A DNA stretch of 64,000 bases from Dechloromonas denitrificans (GTDB lineage Bacteria; Pseudomonadota; Gammaproteobacteria; Burkholderiales; Rhodocyclaceae): NCBI RefSeq assembly GCF_001551835.1, contig NZ_LODL01000019.1:431430-495429 (forward strand), given 5' to 3'. The stretch's first letter is position 1. Each line of letters begins with the position of its first letter. The notes beneath the pieces are model-generated. The model was not told the DNA's origin. It saw only the letters and a program-made list of their open reading frames with translations, and ran no database searches. Positions 17,101 through 24,430 of the stretch are shown here, piece by piece. A program made the position numbers and the translations under genes.

Positions 17101-17466
17101 ATGAAAAGGCTTCTCCCCGATTTTGAGCATCGCTCTCAACCCGTAATTTCGCTGCATCAGTTCATTGTTCGGCTGGCGCACAGCGGAATCGTTGCCCTTA
17201 CACTTATAGCCGTTTCGCTGTTTATCGGCATGGTCGGGTATCACATCATTGAGGGTTTGGGCTGGATTGATGCGTTCCTGAACGCGTCAATGCTCCTCGG
17301 CGGAATGGGCCCCGTAAACACCCCGGTCACATTCGGTGGCAAGCTCTTTGCCGGCCTGTATGCACTCTACTGCGGCCTGGTGGTGATCATCGTCGCCGGC
17401 GTCATTCTCGCGCCGATGGCACACCGTGTCCTTCACAGGTTTCACATGGAGAGCGGCGATCGATGA
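17101..17466 (+). CDS. Small membrane protein with a pore-loop-like segment
   Basis: The 121-aa protein has two clear transmembrane helices (about residues 25-50 and 80-103) separated by a hydrophobic re-entrant-like stretch containing SMLLGGMGPVNTP. This helix-loop-helix layout resembles 2TM ion channels (Ion_trans_2), but the TVGYG filter is replaced by LGGMGPV, so potassium selectivity cannot be assumed. The C-terminus has a His-rich cytoplasmic tail (MAHRVLHRFHMESGDR). It sits 8 bases after the hemerythrin gene. I do not recognise an established function. Confidence 0.6.
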   Translation: MKRLLPDFEHRSQPVISLHQFIVRLAHSGIVALTLIAVSLFIGMVGYHIIEGLGWIDAFLNASMLLGGMGPVNTPVTFGGKLFAGLYALYCGLVVIIVAGVILAPMAHRVLHRFHMESGDR

Positions 17467-17537
17467 GCACGGCAAGGGATGTACCTCAACCTGCCACAAG
17501 GGTAAGTAGCGTCCGCACCATACCCAAGGAGGCAACC

Positions 17538-17771
17538 ATGAAATCGAGGATCGTCATTGCAGCCGTATCAACCCTGTTCGCCATTTCCGCCCTCGCCGCA
17601 CCTGCCCCCTGGTACAAATGGCGCAGCAAGCTGGATGGCAAGGCGCTATGCACACAGACTTATCCCGGCCAGGGTTGGGAAAAGGTCAGTGGTCCGTACA
17701 AGGATGGGCGCTGCGAAACAGCCGGGCTTCCCGGCGAATACCCGCCCAGACCACTACCTCCAAGCAAGTAG
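17538..17771 (+). CDS. Small secreted protein of unknown function
   Basis: The 77-aa product begins with a signal peptide (MKSRIVIAAVSTLFAISALA) leaving a mature protein of about 55 residues that starts APAPWYKWRSKLDGKALC. It contains two Cys (in KALC and GRCE), suggesting one periplasmic disulfide, and a Pro-rich end. A strong AAGGAGG ribosome site lies at 17526-17532, which fixes the ATG at 17538. No known domain recognised. Confidence 0.7.
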   Translation: MKSRIVIAAVSTLFAISALAAPAPWYKWRSKLDGKALCTQTYPGQGWEKVSGPYKDGRCETAGLPGEYPPRPLPPSK

Positions 17772-17897
17772 CCCCCCGCCAATAGACACACGCGGTCACA
17801 GCTTCGCCACGAACCTCACACGATTTCGCCGGTCGATACCGGTTAGCATCAAGTCATGGCCCGAACACCGGCGCCGCGGACTCGGGGGAGAGGGAAC

Positions 17898-18515
17898 ATG
17901 TACCACGGGGAAAAATTCAATGCCTGGACACACTTGCTCGGCGCCCTATTCGCGCTGGGCGGCGCCGCCTGGCTGATCAAACTGGCGGCAGCCAGCGGCG
18001 ACGGCTGGAAGCTGTTCAGCGTAGCCGTCTATGGCGCGACGCTGGTCGTGCTGTACAGCATTTCCACCCTCTATCACAGCGTACGCGGCCGGGCGAAAAA
18101 TGTGCTCCGCAAGCTCGACCACCTGTCGATCTACCTGCTGATCGCCGGCAGCTACACGCCGTTCTGCCTGATCAGCCTGCGCGGGCCGTGGGGCTGGTCG
18201 CTGTTCGGCATCGTCTGGACGCTGGCTCTGATCGGCATGCTGCAGGAGATCAAGCCGCGCTCGGAGGCACGCGTGCTGTCACTGGTCATCTACGCGCTGA
18301 TGGGCTGGATCGTGCTGGTCGCCATCAAGCCCTTGCTGGCCAGCATTGGCCTGGCCGGCTTTCTCTGGCTGGCGGCCGGCGGCCTCTTCTATACGGTGGG
18401 CATCGTTTTCTTCGCCTTCGACGAGCGTTTCCGCCACTGGCACGGTATCTGGCACCTGTTCGTGATCGCCGGCAGCCTTTCCCATTTCATTGCGATCTTG
18501 TTCTACGTGCTGTGA
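17898..18515 (+). CDS. Hemolysin III family (PAQR-like) membrane protein
   Basis: The 205-aa protein has seven hydrophobic helices and the family motifs: NAWTHLLGA near the N-terminus, STLYHS, LDHLSIYLLIAGSYTP, and the last-helix HWHGIWHLFVIAG. The conserved Ser, His and Asp residues are the proposed metal site of this alkaline-ceramidase-related superfamily. Bacterial members (YqfA/TrhA) affect membrane energetics and lipid homeostasis; despite the name few are hemolysins. A purine-rich GGGGGAGAGGG ribosome site precedes the ATG. The 126 bases before it (17772-17897) show no other feature. Confidence 0.9.
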   Translation: MYHGEKFNAWTHLLGALFALGGAAWLIKLAAASGDGWKLFSVAVYGATLVVLYSISTLYHSVRGRAKNVLRKLDHLSIYLLIAGSYTPFCLISLRGPWGWSLFGIVWTLALIGMLQEIKPRSEARVLSLVIYALMGWIVLVAIKPLLASIGLAGFLWLAAGGLFYTVGIVFFAFDERFRHWHGIWHLFVIAGSLSHFIAILFYVL

Positions 18516-18563
18516 ATCACCGACAATGACGGCCGCTTATCAATTGCCGGCGTCATTGAGACC

Positions 18564-19184
18564 ATGCGTTACCAAGGAAAAATCACCCGCTGGAAGGACG
18601 AGCAGGGTTACGGCTTCATCACCCCCAACCAGGGCGGGGCGGAAGTCTTCGTGCATATCAAGTCCTTCGCCCATCGTCAGCGCCGGCCGGAAGTCGGCCA
18701 GATCGTCACCTACGAACTGGATCAGGACCAACGCGGGCGCCGGCAGGCCCGGGCGACGGATTTCGTCGGCGCGGCGAAAAATGCCCGAAATTCACGGTCG
18801 ACCGCAGCAAACCGGCTGCCGCTGCTGATTGCCGGCCTTTTTCTCGCCTTCGTTGCATTTTCGGTGCTGGCCGGCAAGCTGCCGCTCGCCCTGCTCGGCC
18901 TCTATACCGGGGCCAGCCTGGTCGCCTTTATCGCCTACGCCATCGACAAGTCCGCCGCCCGCCAGCAGCGCCGGCGCACCCAGGAAAGCACGCTGCAGCT
19001 GCTCGCCCTGATCGGCGGCTGGCCCGGCGCGCTGATCGCCCAGAACCGCCTGCGCCACAAAACGAGCAAGGCCTCGTTTCTCGTCGTTTTCTGGGCCTGC
19101 GTGCTGCTCAATTGCGCCGCCCTCGGGCTGTTGCTGACCCCATCCGGCAGCCGGGCGCTGAAGACTGCCCTCGGCGTCGCCTGA
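18564..19184 (+). CDS. Cold-shock domain / DUF1294 fusion membrane protein
   Basis: The 206-aa protein has an N-terminal cold-shock OB fold with RNP motifs (GYGFITP at residues 15-21 and VFVHIKSF at 28-35), a basic linker, then a DUF1294 membrane domain of three or four helices (LPLLIAGLFLAFVAFSVLA, then GLYTGASLVAFIAYAIDK) including the characteristic IGGWPGALIAQ and HKTSKASF segments. The fusion is a known architecture; it would tether a nucleic-acid-binding domain to the inner membrane. Its function is not established. Confidence 0.88.
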   Translation: MRYQGKITRWKDEQGYGFITPNQGGAEVFVHIKSFAHRQRRPEVGQIVTYELDQDQRGRRQARATDFVGAAKNARNSRSTAANRLPLLIAGLFLAFVAFSVLAGKLPLALLGLYTGASLVAFIAYAIDKSAARQQRRRTQESTLQLLALIGGWPGALIAQNRLRHKTSKASFLVVFWACVLLNCAALGLLLTPSGSRALKTALGVA

Positions 19185-19279
19185 AGCGGGTCGCTCCGGC
19201 AATCCCGGCACGCCTTCCGGCAGCCGCATGTGATAATGCCTCCGTTCTATTCCGAATGGCTTTTTCCTACCTTCCGCCG

Positions 19280-20140
19280 ATGCTCTGCCCTCTTCTCTAC
19301 AATCGCCTGAAGTTCATCGTCCTGCTGCTGAGCGCGCTGCTGGCCGGGACGGCCGGCGCCGAAACGCTGCTCAAGCGCAATGTCGCCTACGGCAACGACG
19401 AGGAACAGCGCTTCGACGTCTATGCCCCGCCCCAGGCCAAGGGGGCGCCGGTCATCCTGATGGTGCATGGCGGCGGCTGGCAGTTCGGCGACAAGGAGAT
19501 GCGCCGGGTCGTCGAGAACAAGCTGGCACGCTGGGTACCCAAGGGCTTCGTCTTCATTGCGGTCAACTATCGTTTATTGCCCAAAATCGGGCCGCTCGAC
19601 CAGGCTCGCGATGTCGCCCGGGCGCTGGCCATGGCCCAGGAACTGGCGGCGAGCTGGGGGGCCGAACGCAGCAAATTCATCCTGATGGGCCATTCGGCCG
19701 GCGCCCACCTGGTCGCACTGCTCGCCGCCCGGCCGGAGCTGGCGGCCGAACAGGGGGCCTCGCCCTGGCTCGGCAGCATCCTGCTCGACAGCGGTGCGCT
19801 CGATGTGCCGGCCATCATGGGCAGCCGGCATCTGCCGCTCTACGACCGCGCCTTCGGCAAGGACCCGGCCTACTGGCACGCCGTTTCACCCTTCCAGCAA
19901 CTCAGCCGACCGAGCAGCGCGCTGCTCGCCGTCTGCTCCAGCCAGCGCCAGCACGCCTGCCCGGAGGCCCGCCGCTTCGTCGACAAGGCCAGCCAGTTGG
20001 GCACCCGGGCCGCCGTGCTGACGCAGGATCTGTCGCATGGCGAGATCAACCAGAAACTGGGCGAGGAGTCGGACTACACCGCGGCGGTCGAAGCCTTCAT
20101 GCGCGGCCTGGACAAGCGGGTTGCCCAGGCGCTGAAATAG
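19280..20140 (+). CDS. Secreted alpha/beta hydrolase (esterase/lipase-like)
   Basis: The protein (286 aa from this start) has a signal peptide ending LLAGTAGA, then an alpha/beta-hydrolase fold of the BD-FAE/HSL-like type. HGGGW (oxyanion hole), the nucleophile elbow GHSAGA with catalytic Ser, and a late His in LSHGEIN complete the expected triad with an Asp I cannot place securely. It probably cleaves carboxyl esters in the periplasm. An ATG at 19256 in frame is an alternative start; an extended -10-like TGTGATAAT at 19229-19237 lies before both. It is followed by a sigma-54 promoter serving the next gene. Confidence 0.8.
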   Translation: MLCPLLYNRLKFIVLLLSALLAGTAGAETLLKRNVAYGNDEEQRFDVYAPPQAKGAPVILMVHGGGWQFGDKEMRRVVENKLARWVPKGFVFIAVNYRLLPKIGPLDQARDVARALAMAQELAASWGAERSKFILMGHSAGAHLVALLAARPELAAEQGASPWLGSILLDSGALDVPAIMGSRHLPLYDRAFGKDPAYWHAVSPFQQLSRPSSALLAVCSSQRQHACPEARRFVDKASQLGTRAAVLTQDLSHGEINQKLGEESDYTAAVEAFMRGLDKRVAQALK

Positions 20141-20148
20141 CGGCAGGC

Positions 20149-20164
20149 TGGCACGGCTGTTGCA
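20149..20164 (+). promoter_or_regulatory. Perfect-consensus sigma-54 promoter upstream of the 88-aa gene
   Basis: TGGCACGGCTGTTGCA matches the sigma-54 consensus TGGCACG-N4-TTGCA at every fixed base, with GG at 20150-20151 and GC at 20162-20163 (10 bases apart). Transcription should start near 20175. A leader hairpin (CCGCT with AGCGG, and GTCG with CGAC inside) spans 20183-20211 before the ribosome site GGAG at 20231-20234. Confidence 0.85.
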
Positions 20165-20240
20165 CAAACCGGATAACTGGCCCCGCTGACGTCGACTATC
20201 CGACAAAGCGGCCGGCCCGCACAGTCAACCGGAGTCTTTG

Positions 20241-20507
20241 ATGAACGCACATCCCGCCACCGTCGACCGCCACGGCAACGCAGTCCAGCTGGGCGACCGG
20301 GTCCGCATTTTGGCCGTATCCCCCGATCCGGACATGGACGAGGACGATCTCGACATGTTCAACGACATGATCGGCTCGACCTGCGAAGTCGAGCGCATCG
20401 ACGACGAAGGGGCTGCCTGGGTAGCAATCTGGTGGAACGGTTTTGACGGGCCGCTACTGACCACGGTCGGCCTGGCGCCAGGGCAAATGGAAAAGGCGGC
20501 CGCGTAG
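20241..20507 (+). CDS. Small acidic protein of unknown function under sigma-54 control
   Basis: The 88-aa protein begins MNAHPATVDRHGNAVQLGDR and has a beta-rich look: LGDRVRILAVSPDPDM, a strongly acidic loop (DMDEDDLDMFND), then STCEVERIDDEGAAWVAIWW and TTVGLAPGQM. The GDxV..., GSxCxVxxIDD and WVAIWWN pattern suggests an SH3/KOW-like barrel. It has no signal peptide or membrane segment and one Cys. I do not recognise the family. Its sigma-54 promoter and position two genes from the NafY-like gene suggest a nitrogen- or redox-related role, but that is inference only. Confidence 0.75.
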   Translation: MNAHPATVDRHGNAVQLGDRVRILAVSPDPDMDEDDLDMFNDMIGSTCEVERIDDEGAAWVAIWWNGFDGPLLTTVGLAPGQMEKAAA

Positions 20508-20517
20508 GCCGCCTTAA
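20489..20517. terminator. Hairpin ending the 88-aa gene and the convergent small gene
   Basis: AAGGCGGCC and GGCCGCCTT form a 9-bp stem around GCGTA overlapping the stop codon of the 88-aa gene. The minus strand reads TTTT after the stem, so it is a better terminator for the leftward 95-aa gene than for the rightward one. Confidence 0.6.
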
Positions 20518-20556
20518 AACTGCCAGCCCGGAAAGTTTTCCCGGCTGGCCAGGCGC

Positions 20557-20844
20557 TCAGCAGTGGCGCTGGGCCTGCGGATTCCAGGCAAACAGGCGGC
20601 GGGCCAGACGGTTCAGGCGCACGCCGAGGGCCGGTCCGGTCTTGCCGGATGCTTGCTGCGGATTCCAGGAAAAGGCCGGGCGCAACGTTGCCGCCACCAG
20701 GCTCAACAGGGAAAGCGCACTGTTGCCGAGCAGCAATGCGTACAGACGCAGACGCTCGGCGAACAAGCCTTGCAAACGCTGAATTTCCTGGGCGCGAAGG
20801 GCGCGAGCCTGGCGTTCGATGGTTGGGATGTCGATGGGGGTCAT
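20557..20844 (-). CDS. Small protein, candidate PHA-regulon member
   Basis: The 95-aa protein starts MTPIDIPTIERQARALRAQE, a charged amphipathic helix, followed by one hydrophobic stretch (LYALLLGNSALSLLSLVAA) and a basic C-terminus. An AGGAG ribosome site lies 6-10 bases before the ATG. I do not recognise a named family. The reason to notice it is its control region: a sigma-70 promoter overlapped by a dyad sharing 12 identical bases with the phasin operator. An amphipathic/hydrophobic small protein would suit association with PHA granules or the membrane. Confidence 0.7.
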   Translation of the reverse strand: MTPIDIPTIERQARALRAQEIQRLQGLFAERLRLYALLLGNSALSLLSLVAATLRPAFSWNPQQASGKTGPALGVRLNRLARRLFAWNPQAQRHC

Positions 20845-20861
20845 GGCTTACTCCTGCTGCG

Positions 20862-20911
20862 GTGCAACATTGCACGGATCGAACTGTAATTGCATGAGCA
20901 ACCAATAACAA
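20862..20911 (-). promoter_or_regulatory. Promoter and PhaR-like operator of the 95-aa gene
   Basis: On the minus strand TTGTTA (20911-20906), 17 bases, TACAGT (20888-20883) form a plausible sigma-70 promoter. Immediately downstream is the palindrome GTGCAACATTGCAC at 20862-20875, covering about +1 to +14. Its first 12 bases, GTGCAACATTGC, are identical to 9601-9612 at the phasin promoter, and lie at the same place relative to the -10 box. Confidence 0.7.
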
Positions 20912-20959
20912 TTACGCCGCCAGGAACAACATTTGTGAATTTTTGTCCATAATCAAGCC

Positions 20960-21868
20960 ATGGATCGCTCTGCCGAAATGACCGCCTTCGTCCGCTCCGT
21001 CGATACCGGCGGCTTTTCTGCTGCAGCGCGGGAGCTGGACCTGACCCCGTCCGCCCTCTCCAAGCTGGTCACCCGGCTCGAAGACCGGCTGGGCGCCCGG
21101 CTGCTGCAGCGGACGACGCGCCGCCTGCACCTGACGCCGGAAGGCGAGGCCTTTTACCTGCGGGCCCGGCGCATCCTGGCCGAGATGGACGAAGCCGAAG
21201 CCGAAGTGCTGCAGTCGGCCAGCCACCCACAGGGCCTGCTCCGCCTGCATTGCGGCTCGGCCTTCGGCATGCACCAGCTGGCACCGGCCATTCCGCACTT
21301 TCTCGAACGCCATCCCGGCGTCCATCTCGACATCACCATCAACGACCAGCCGCCCGCCGCCGTCGAAGAGGGCATCGATCTCGCCATCCGCATCGGTCAG
21401 CTCGACGAGTCGTCGATGGTCGCCCGCCGTATCTGCAACCTGGAGCGCGTTATCTGCGCCGCGCCGTCCTACCTGGCCAGGTACGGCACGCCGCGCACGC
21501 CGGACGACCTGCATCAGCACAACTGCCTGTGGATCACCAGCCTGCCGGTACTGCGCCGCTGGCCGTTCGATACCGACGACGGCATCCGCGTCGTGCATAT
21601 CGACGGCAATGTCGTCGCCAACAATGCCGAGACGGTGCTGCAACTGACCATGGCTGGCGTCGGCATCACCCGGCTGACCGATGTCATCGTCGGCGACGCC
21701 ATCCAGCGCGGCGACCTGGTGCCGATCCTGACCGACTGGCACCACGTCGAGCCGGTGCCGCTCTTCGCCACCTACCCGAGCGGCCGCCACCTGTCGCCCA
21801 AGGTACGGGCGATGGTTGATTTCCTGGTCGAACGCTTTGCCGGCACGCCCTGGCGCAGCGCCGCCTAG
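20960..21868 (+). CDS. LysR-family transcriptional regulator
   Basis: The 302-aa protein has the LysR N-terminal winged HTH (AEMTAFVRSVDTGGFSAAARE, then LTPSALSKLVTRLEDRLGARLLQRTTR) and a C-terminal periplasmic-binding-like effector domain (PGVHLDITINDQPPAAVEEG and onward). It belongs to the large group with an aspartate-rich early effector region (LDLAIRIGQLDESSMVARR). It diverges from the 95-aa gene; its own -10-like CATAAT at 20948-20953 would give an almost leaderless message. The target and ligand are unknown; divergent genes are often LysR targets. Confidence 0.92.
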   Translation: MDRSAEMTAFVRSVDTGGFSAAARELDLTPSALSKLVTRLEDRLGARLLQRTTRRLHLTPEGEAFYLRARRILAEMDEAEAEVLQSASHPQGLLRLHCGSAFGMHQLAPAIPHFLERHPGVHLDITINDQPPAAVEEGIDLAIRIGQLDESSMVARRICNLERVICAAPSYLARYGTPRTPDDLHQHNCLWITSLPVLRRWPFDTDDGIRVVHIDGNVVANNAETVLQLTMAGVGITRLTDVIVGDAIQRGDLVPILTDWHHVEPVPLFATYPSGRHLSPKVRAMVDFLVERFAGTPWRSAA

Positions 21869-21892
21869 CGCCGGGCCGGGCGTTTTTGCCCT

Positions 21893-22627
21893 TTATTCGG
21901 CGTCAACCGCGGCACTGTAGTTTTTCAGCCGCTTTTCGGCGGCGACGCCGAGTATTTTCAGCAACCAGGGCGGCGGCGACTCGGCCATCGCTTTCTGGAA
22001 CTGGGCCAGCACGGCCTCGGCCGGGCCGCCGTCGGGCAGCTTGATCGGGTAGATGTCGGCCCGAATGACCTTGGCCGCCGCCGGACCGCCAATCGACACG
22101 ACATAGCAGACATGGCAGTCGCCGATCAGTTTGGCCCGCCACAGGTTGCGGTCCTCGGCGAACTCGGCGTCCATCGTGTCGCGGATATCGACCAGCCGGA
22201 TGGCTGCCGGCGAAACCTGATAGACGAGAAAGCGCAGGCAGGAGCCGAAATGGCCGCTCAGCAGATCGCCCTTGTCGGAGGCGATGGCGACGCGCACCGA
22301 ACCCGGCATGTCGCCATCGCTGTAGGGCTGGATCTTGGGCAGCGTGTCGTCGCCCTGGGTTTCGCCCCACAGGATGCGCACGGCCAGTTTCATCGCTTCG
22401 AGACCGATGCCGATATCCTCGCCATCCTCTTCGCCATCGACGCTGGCGAAGCCGGTCTTCAACTGGGTGACGGTGACCTTGCGCAGCGCTTCCTCGTCGA
22501 TCTCGTCGCCCAACTGGCGGCGCAGCAGGTCGATCAGCGACGGCAAGGTCACATTGGGCATGGCCCGCGCTGCCAGCGCCACACGCAGCGCGGCCTCACG
22601 GGTAATCGGAGGCGTGGATTGTTCCAT
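21893..22627 (-). CDS. NafY/NifX-like FeMo-cofactor-binding protein
   Basis: The 244-aa protein has two parts. The C-terminal half (VRVAIASDKGDLLSGHFGSC, then FLVYQVSPAAIRLVDIRD) is the dinitrogenase iron-molybdenum-cofactor-binding fold shared by NifX, NifB C-terminus and NafY. The N-terminal 95 residues (AALRVALAARAMPNVTLPSL, then LLRRQLGDEIDEEALRKVTV) match the extra N-terminal domain that distinguishes NafY from NifX. NafY binds apo-dinitrogenase and FeMo-co. Length fits NafY. A consensus-spaced sigma-54 promoter precedes it. No nifHDK genes are in the window, so they must be elsewhere if functional nitrogenase is present. Confidence 0.85.
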   Translation of the reverse strand: MEQSTPPITREAALRVALAARAMPNVTLPSLIDLLRRQLGDEIDEEALRKVTVTQLKTGFASVDGEEDGEDIGIGLEAMKLAVRILWGETQGDDTLPKIQPYSDGDMPGSVRVAIASDKGDLLSGHFGSCLRFLVYQVSPAAIRLVDIRDTMDAEFAEDRNLWRAKLIGDCHVCYVVSIGGPAAAKVIRADIYPIKLPDGGPAEAVLAQFQKAMAESPPPWLLKILGVAAEKRLKNYSAAVDAE

Positions 22628-22670
22628 CGTCTTGCTCCTCTGTCGGAAAGGGGTTGGGGTTTGAACCTTC

Positions 22671-22688
22671 TTGCAGAGATGGTGCCAA
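22671..22688 (-). promoter_or_regulatory. Sigma-54 promoter of the NafY-like gene
   Basis: The minus strand reads TTGGCACCATCTCTGCAA: GG (22686-22685) and GC (22674-22673) are exactly 10 bases apart, and TGGCAC and TGCA match consensus. It lies about 45 bases before the start codon. Confidence 0.8.
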
Positions 22689-22712
22689 CCCCGGCAAGCC
22701 CCTGATTTCTAA

Positions 22713-22730
22713 CAGGCACACGCCTTGCTC
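22713..22730 (+). promoter_or_regulatory. Sigma-54 promoter of the SagB-like gene
   Basis: CAGGCACACGCCTTGCTC has GG at 22715-22716 and GC at 22727-22728, 10 bases apart, and GGCACACG/TTGC close to consensus. It starts transcription near 22740, 23 bases before the SagB-like ATG. It is back-to-back with the minus-strand sigma-54 promoter, only 24 bases away. Confidence 0.75.
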
Positions 22731-22762
22731 AATCACCCCCAAACAGCAGAAAGCCCCCTTCG

Positions 22763-24430
22763 ATGTCGGATACCCCACAAAACCCGCCGCCCGACGCCGC
22801 CGTCGTCCGCGCCTACCACGCCCGCACCAAGCACCGCTTCGAAGCCTATGCCGAAGGCCCCGGCCAGCTCGACTGGGACGCCCAACCGGCCCCCTTCCGC
22901 CACTACGCCGGCGCCCCGCTACTTGAACTGCCGCTCAGTGCCGACCAGTTCGAGCGGCCCTACGGTCGACTGCCGGAAAAACCCGAAAACCCGGCTGCCG
23001 CTGATCTGCACAGCCTGGGCGCCGTGCTCGAACTGGCCTTCGGAATCTCGGCCTGGAAAAGCTGGGGACCGAGCCGCTGGGCGCTGCGCTGCAACCCGTC
23101 GTCCGGCAACCTGCACCCGGTCGAAGCCTATGTCCTGGCCGCCCATCTGCCCGGCCTGGCCGACGGCACCCATCACTACGATCCGGAAAACCATGTGCTC
23201 GAAGGGCGCGCCCTGCACCCGGCCGATGCCGGCGCCGCCTGGCTGGCCATCGGCCTGTCCAGCGTCATGTGGCGCGAAGCGTGGAAATATGGCGAACGCG
23301 CCTTCCGCTACTGCCAGCTCGATGTCGGCCACGCCGTCGGCGCCCTCGCCTATGCCGGCGCACTGCTCGGCTGGGAAGTCGAGGTGCTCGCCGTGCCGAA
23401 CGCGACGCTGGCCCGTTGCTTCGGCCTCGACCGCCTCGACGATTTCCCGGATTCCCGCTACGCCTTTACCGAAGACGAGGAACCGGAAATCCTGCTCGCC
23501 CTGCGCGCCCCCGGCCTCGCCTCGCCGCCGGCCGGCGAACTGCTGTCCGCCTGGCTGGCCGGCGCCACTTGGCACGGCCGGCCGAGCCGCATCGACCCGG
23601 CGCCAGGCTACCGCTGGCCGGCGATCGATCAGGTCGCCCAGGCCAGCCGAGTCGCGCGGTCGACATCCGAAAAATGGCAATTTCCCACCCTGCCGCCACT
23701 CGCCCCGCACAGCAGCCCGGCCGGCGCCGCCGCCCTCATTCGTCAGCGCCGCAGCGGCCAGCGCTTCGACCCGAAGTACAGCCTGCCGAAAGCCGCCTTT
23801 TACCGCATGCTCGACGCCGTATTGCCCCGGCCGCAGGTGCCATTCACAGCGCAGGAAAACCCGCCGCAAATCCACCTACTGCTTTTCGTGCTGCGCGTCG
23901 ATGGCCTGCCGAGCGGCCTCTACCTGCTGCCGCGCAGCCCGGCGGCCGCCGCCGAACTGGCGGAAGCGCTCGGCCAGGTCGACCAGCGCTTTGCCGAACG
24001 CCGCCCGGTCGCCAGCTTCGATGCTGAGTGCCCGGCCCACCTCGGCCTGGTCCAGCTCTGCCCATTGGGCCTGCAGGAGTTGCAACGACTGGCCCGCGCA
24101 CTGTCCTGCCATCAGGACATTGCGGCAACCGGCGCCTTCTCGCTCGGCATGCTCGGCGACTTTGCGGCCGCCACCGCGGACGGCTACGGCTACCGCAGCC
24201 TGCTGCGCGAAGCCGGGCTAGTCGGCCAGGTGCTCTACCTGGAGGCGGAAGCGGCCGGCGTCCGCGGCACCGGCATCGGCTGCTTTTTCGACGACCCGGT
24301 GCACCAGGCTTTCGGCCTGAACGGCAACCGCTGGCAAAGCGTTTATCACTTCACGGTCGGCACGCCGATCACCGACGCCCGCATCGAAACCGGCCCCCCC
24401 TACCCCCAACGCCAAAAGGATTCAGCATGA
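22763..24430 (+). CDS. Two-domain SagB/ThcOx-type nitroreductase-fold oxidoreductase
   Basis: The 555-aa protein has two tandem nitroreductase-like (FMN-dependent) domains. The first (about 60-270) contains RCNPSSGNLHPVEAYVLA, the SagB-type substrate/FMN motif; the second (about 310-540) contains LIRQRRSGQRFDPK, SGLYLLPR and GIGCFFDDPVHQAFGL. SagB proteins oxidise azolines in thiazole/oxazole-modified peptides, but no YcaO cyclodehydratase or precursor peptide is nearby, so a peptide-modifying role is not supported. Shared sigma-54 control with the NafY-like gene suggests a redox role linked to nitrogen fixation. Its stop overlaps the ankyrin gene start (ATGA). Confidence 0.85.
   Translation: MSDTPQNPPPDAAVVRAYHARTKHRFEAYAEGPGQLDWDAQPAPFRHYAGAPLLELPLSADQFERPYGRLPEKPENPAAADLHSLGAVLELAFGISAWKSWGPSRWALRCNPSSGNLHPVEAYVLAAHLPGLADGTHHYDPENHVLEGRALHPADAGAAWLAIGLSSVMWREAWKYGERAFRYCQLDVGHAVGALAYAGALLGWEVEVLAVPNATLARCFGLDRLDDFPDSRYAFTEDEEPEILLALRAPGLASPPAGELLSAWLAGATWHGRPSRIDPAPGYRWPAIDQVAQASRVARSTSEKWQFPTLPPLAPHSSPAGAAALIRQRRSGQRFDPKYSLPKAAFYRMLDAVLPRPQVPFTAQENPPQIHLLLFVLRVDGLPSGLYLLPRSPAAAAELAEALGQVDQRFAERRPVASFDAECPAHLGLVQLCPLGLQELQRLARALSCHQDIAATGAFSLGMLGDFAAATADGYGYRSLLREAGLVGQVLYLEAEAAGVRGTGIGCFFDDPVHQAFGLNGNRWQSVYHFTVGTPITDARIETGPPYPQRQKDSA
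22764..22779. promoter_or_regulatory. Possible NifA upstream activator site (TGT-N10-ACA)
   Basis: TGT at 22764-22766 and ACA at 22777-22779 with 10 bases between match the NifA site. It lies about 80 bases upstream of the NafY-like sigma-54 promoter, a usual distance, although it falls inside the first codons of the SagB-like gene. The motif is short enough to occur by chance in a few kb. Confidence 0.4.

Noticed and set aside
22725-24221. Alternative plus-strand frame over the SagB-like gene
   Set aside because: Composition is Arg/Pro/Ser-rich shadow; the other frame holds the SagB motifs and is coupled to the ankyrin gene.
22763-24430. SagB-like protein as evidence of a thiazole/oxazole-modified peptide cluster
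   Set aside because: No YcaO cyclodehydratase, precursor peptide or exporter lies within the window.
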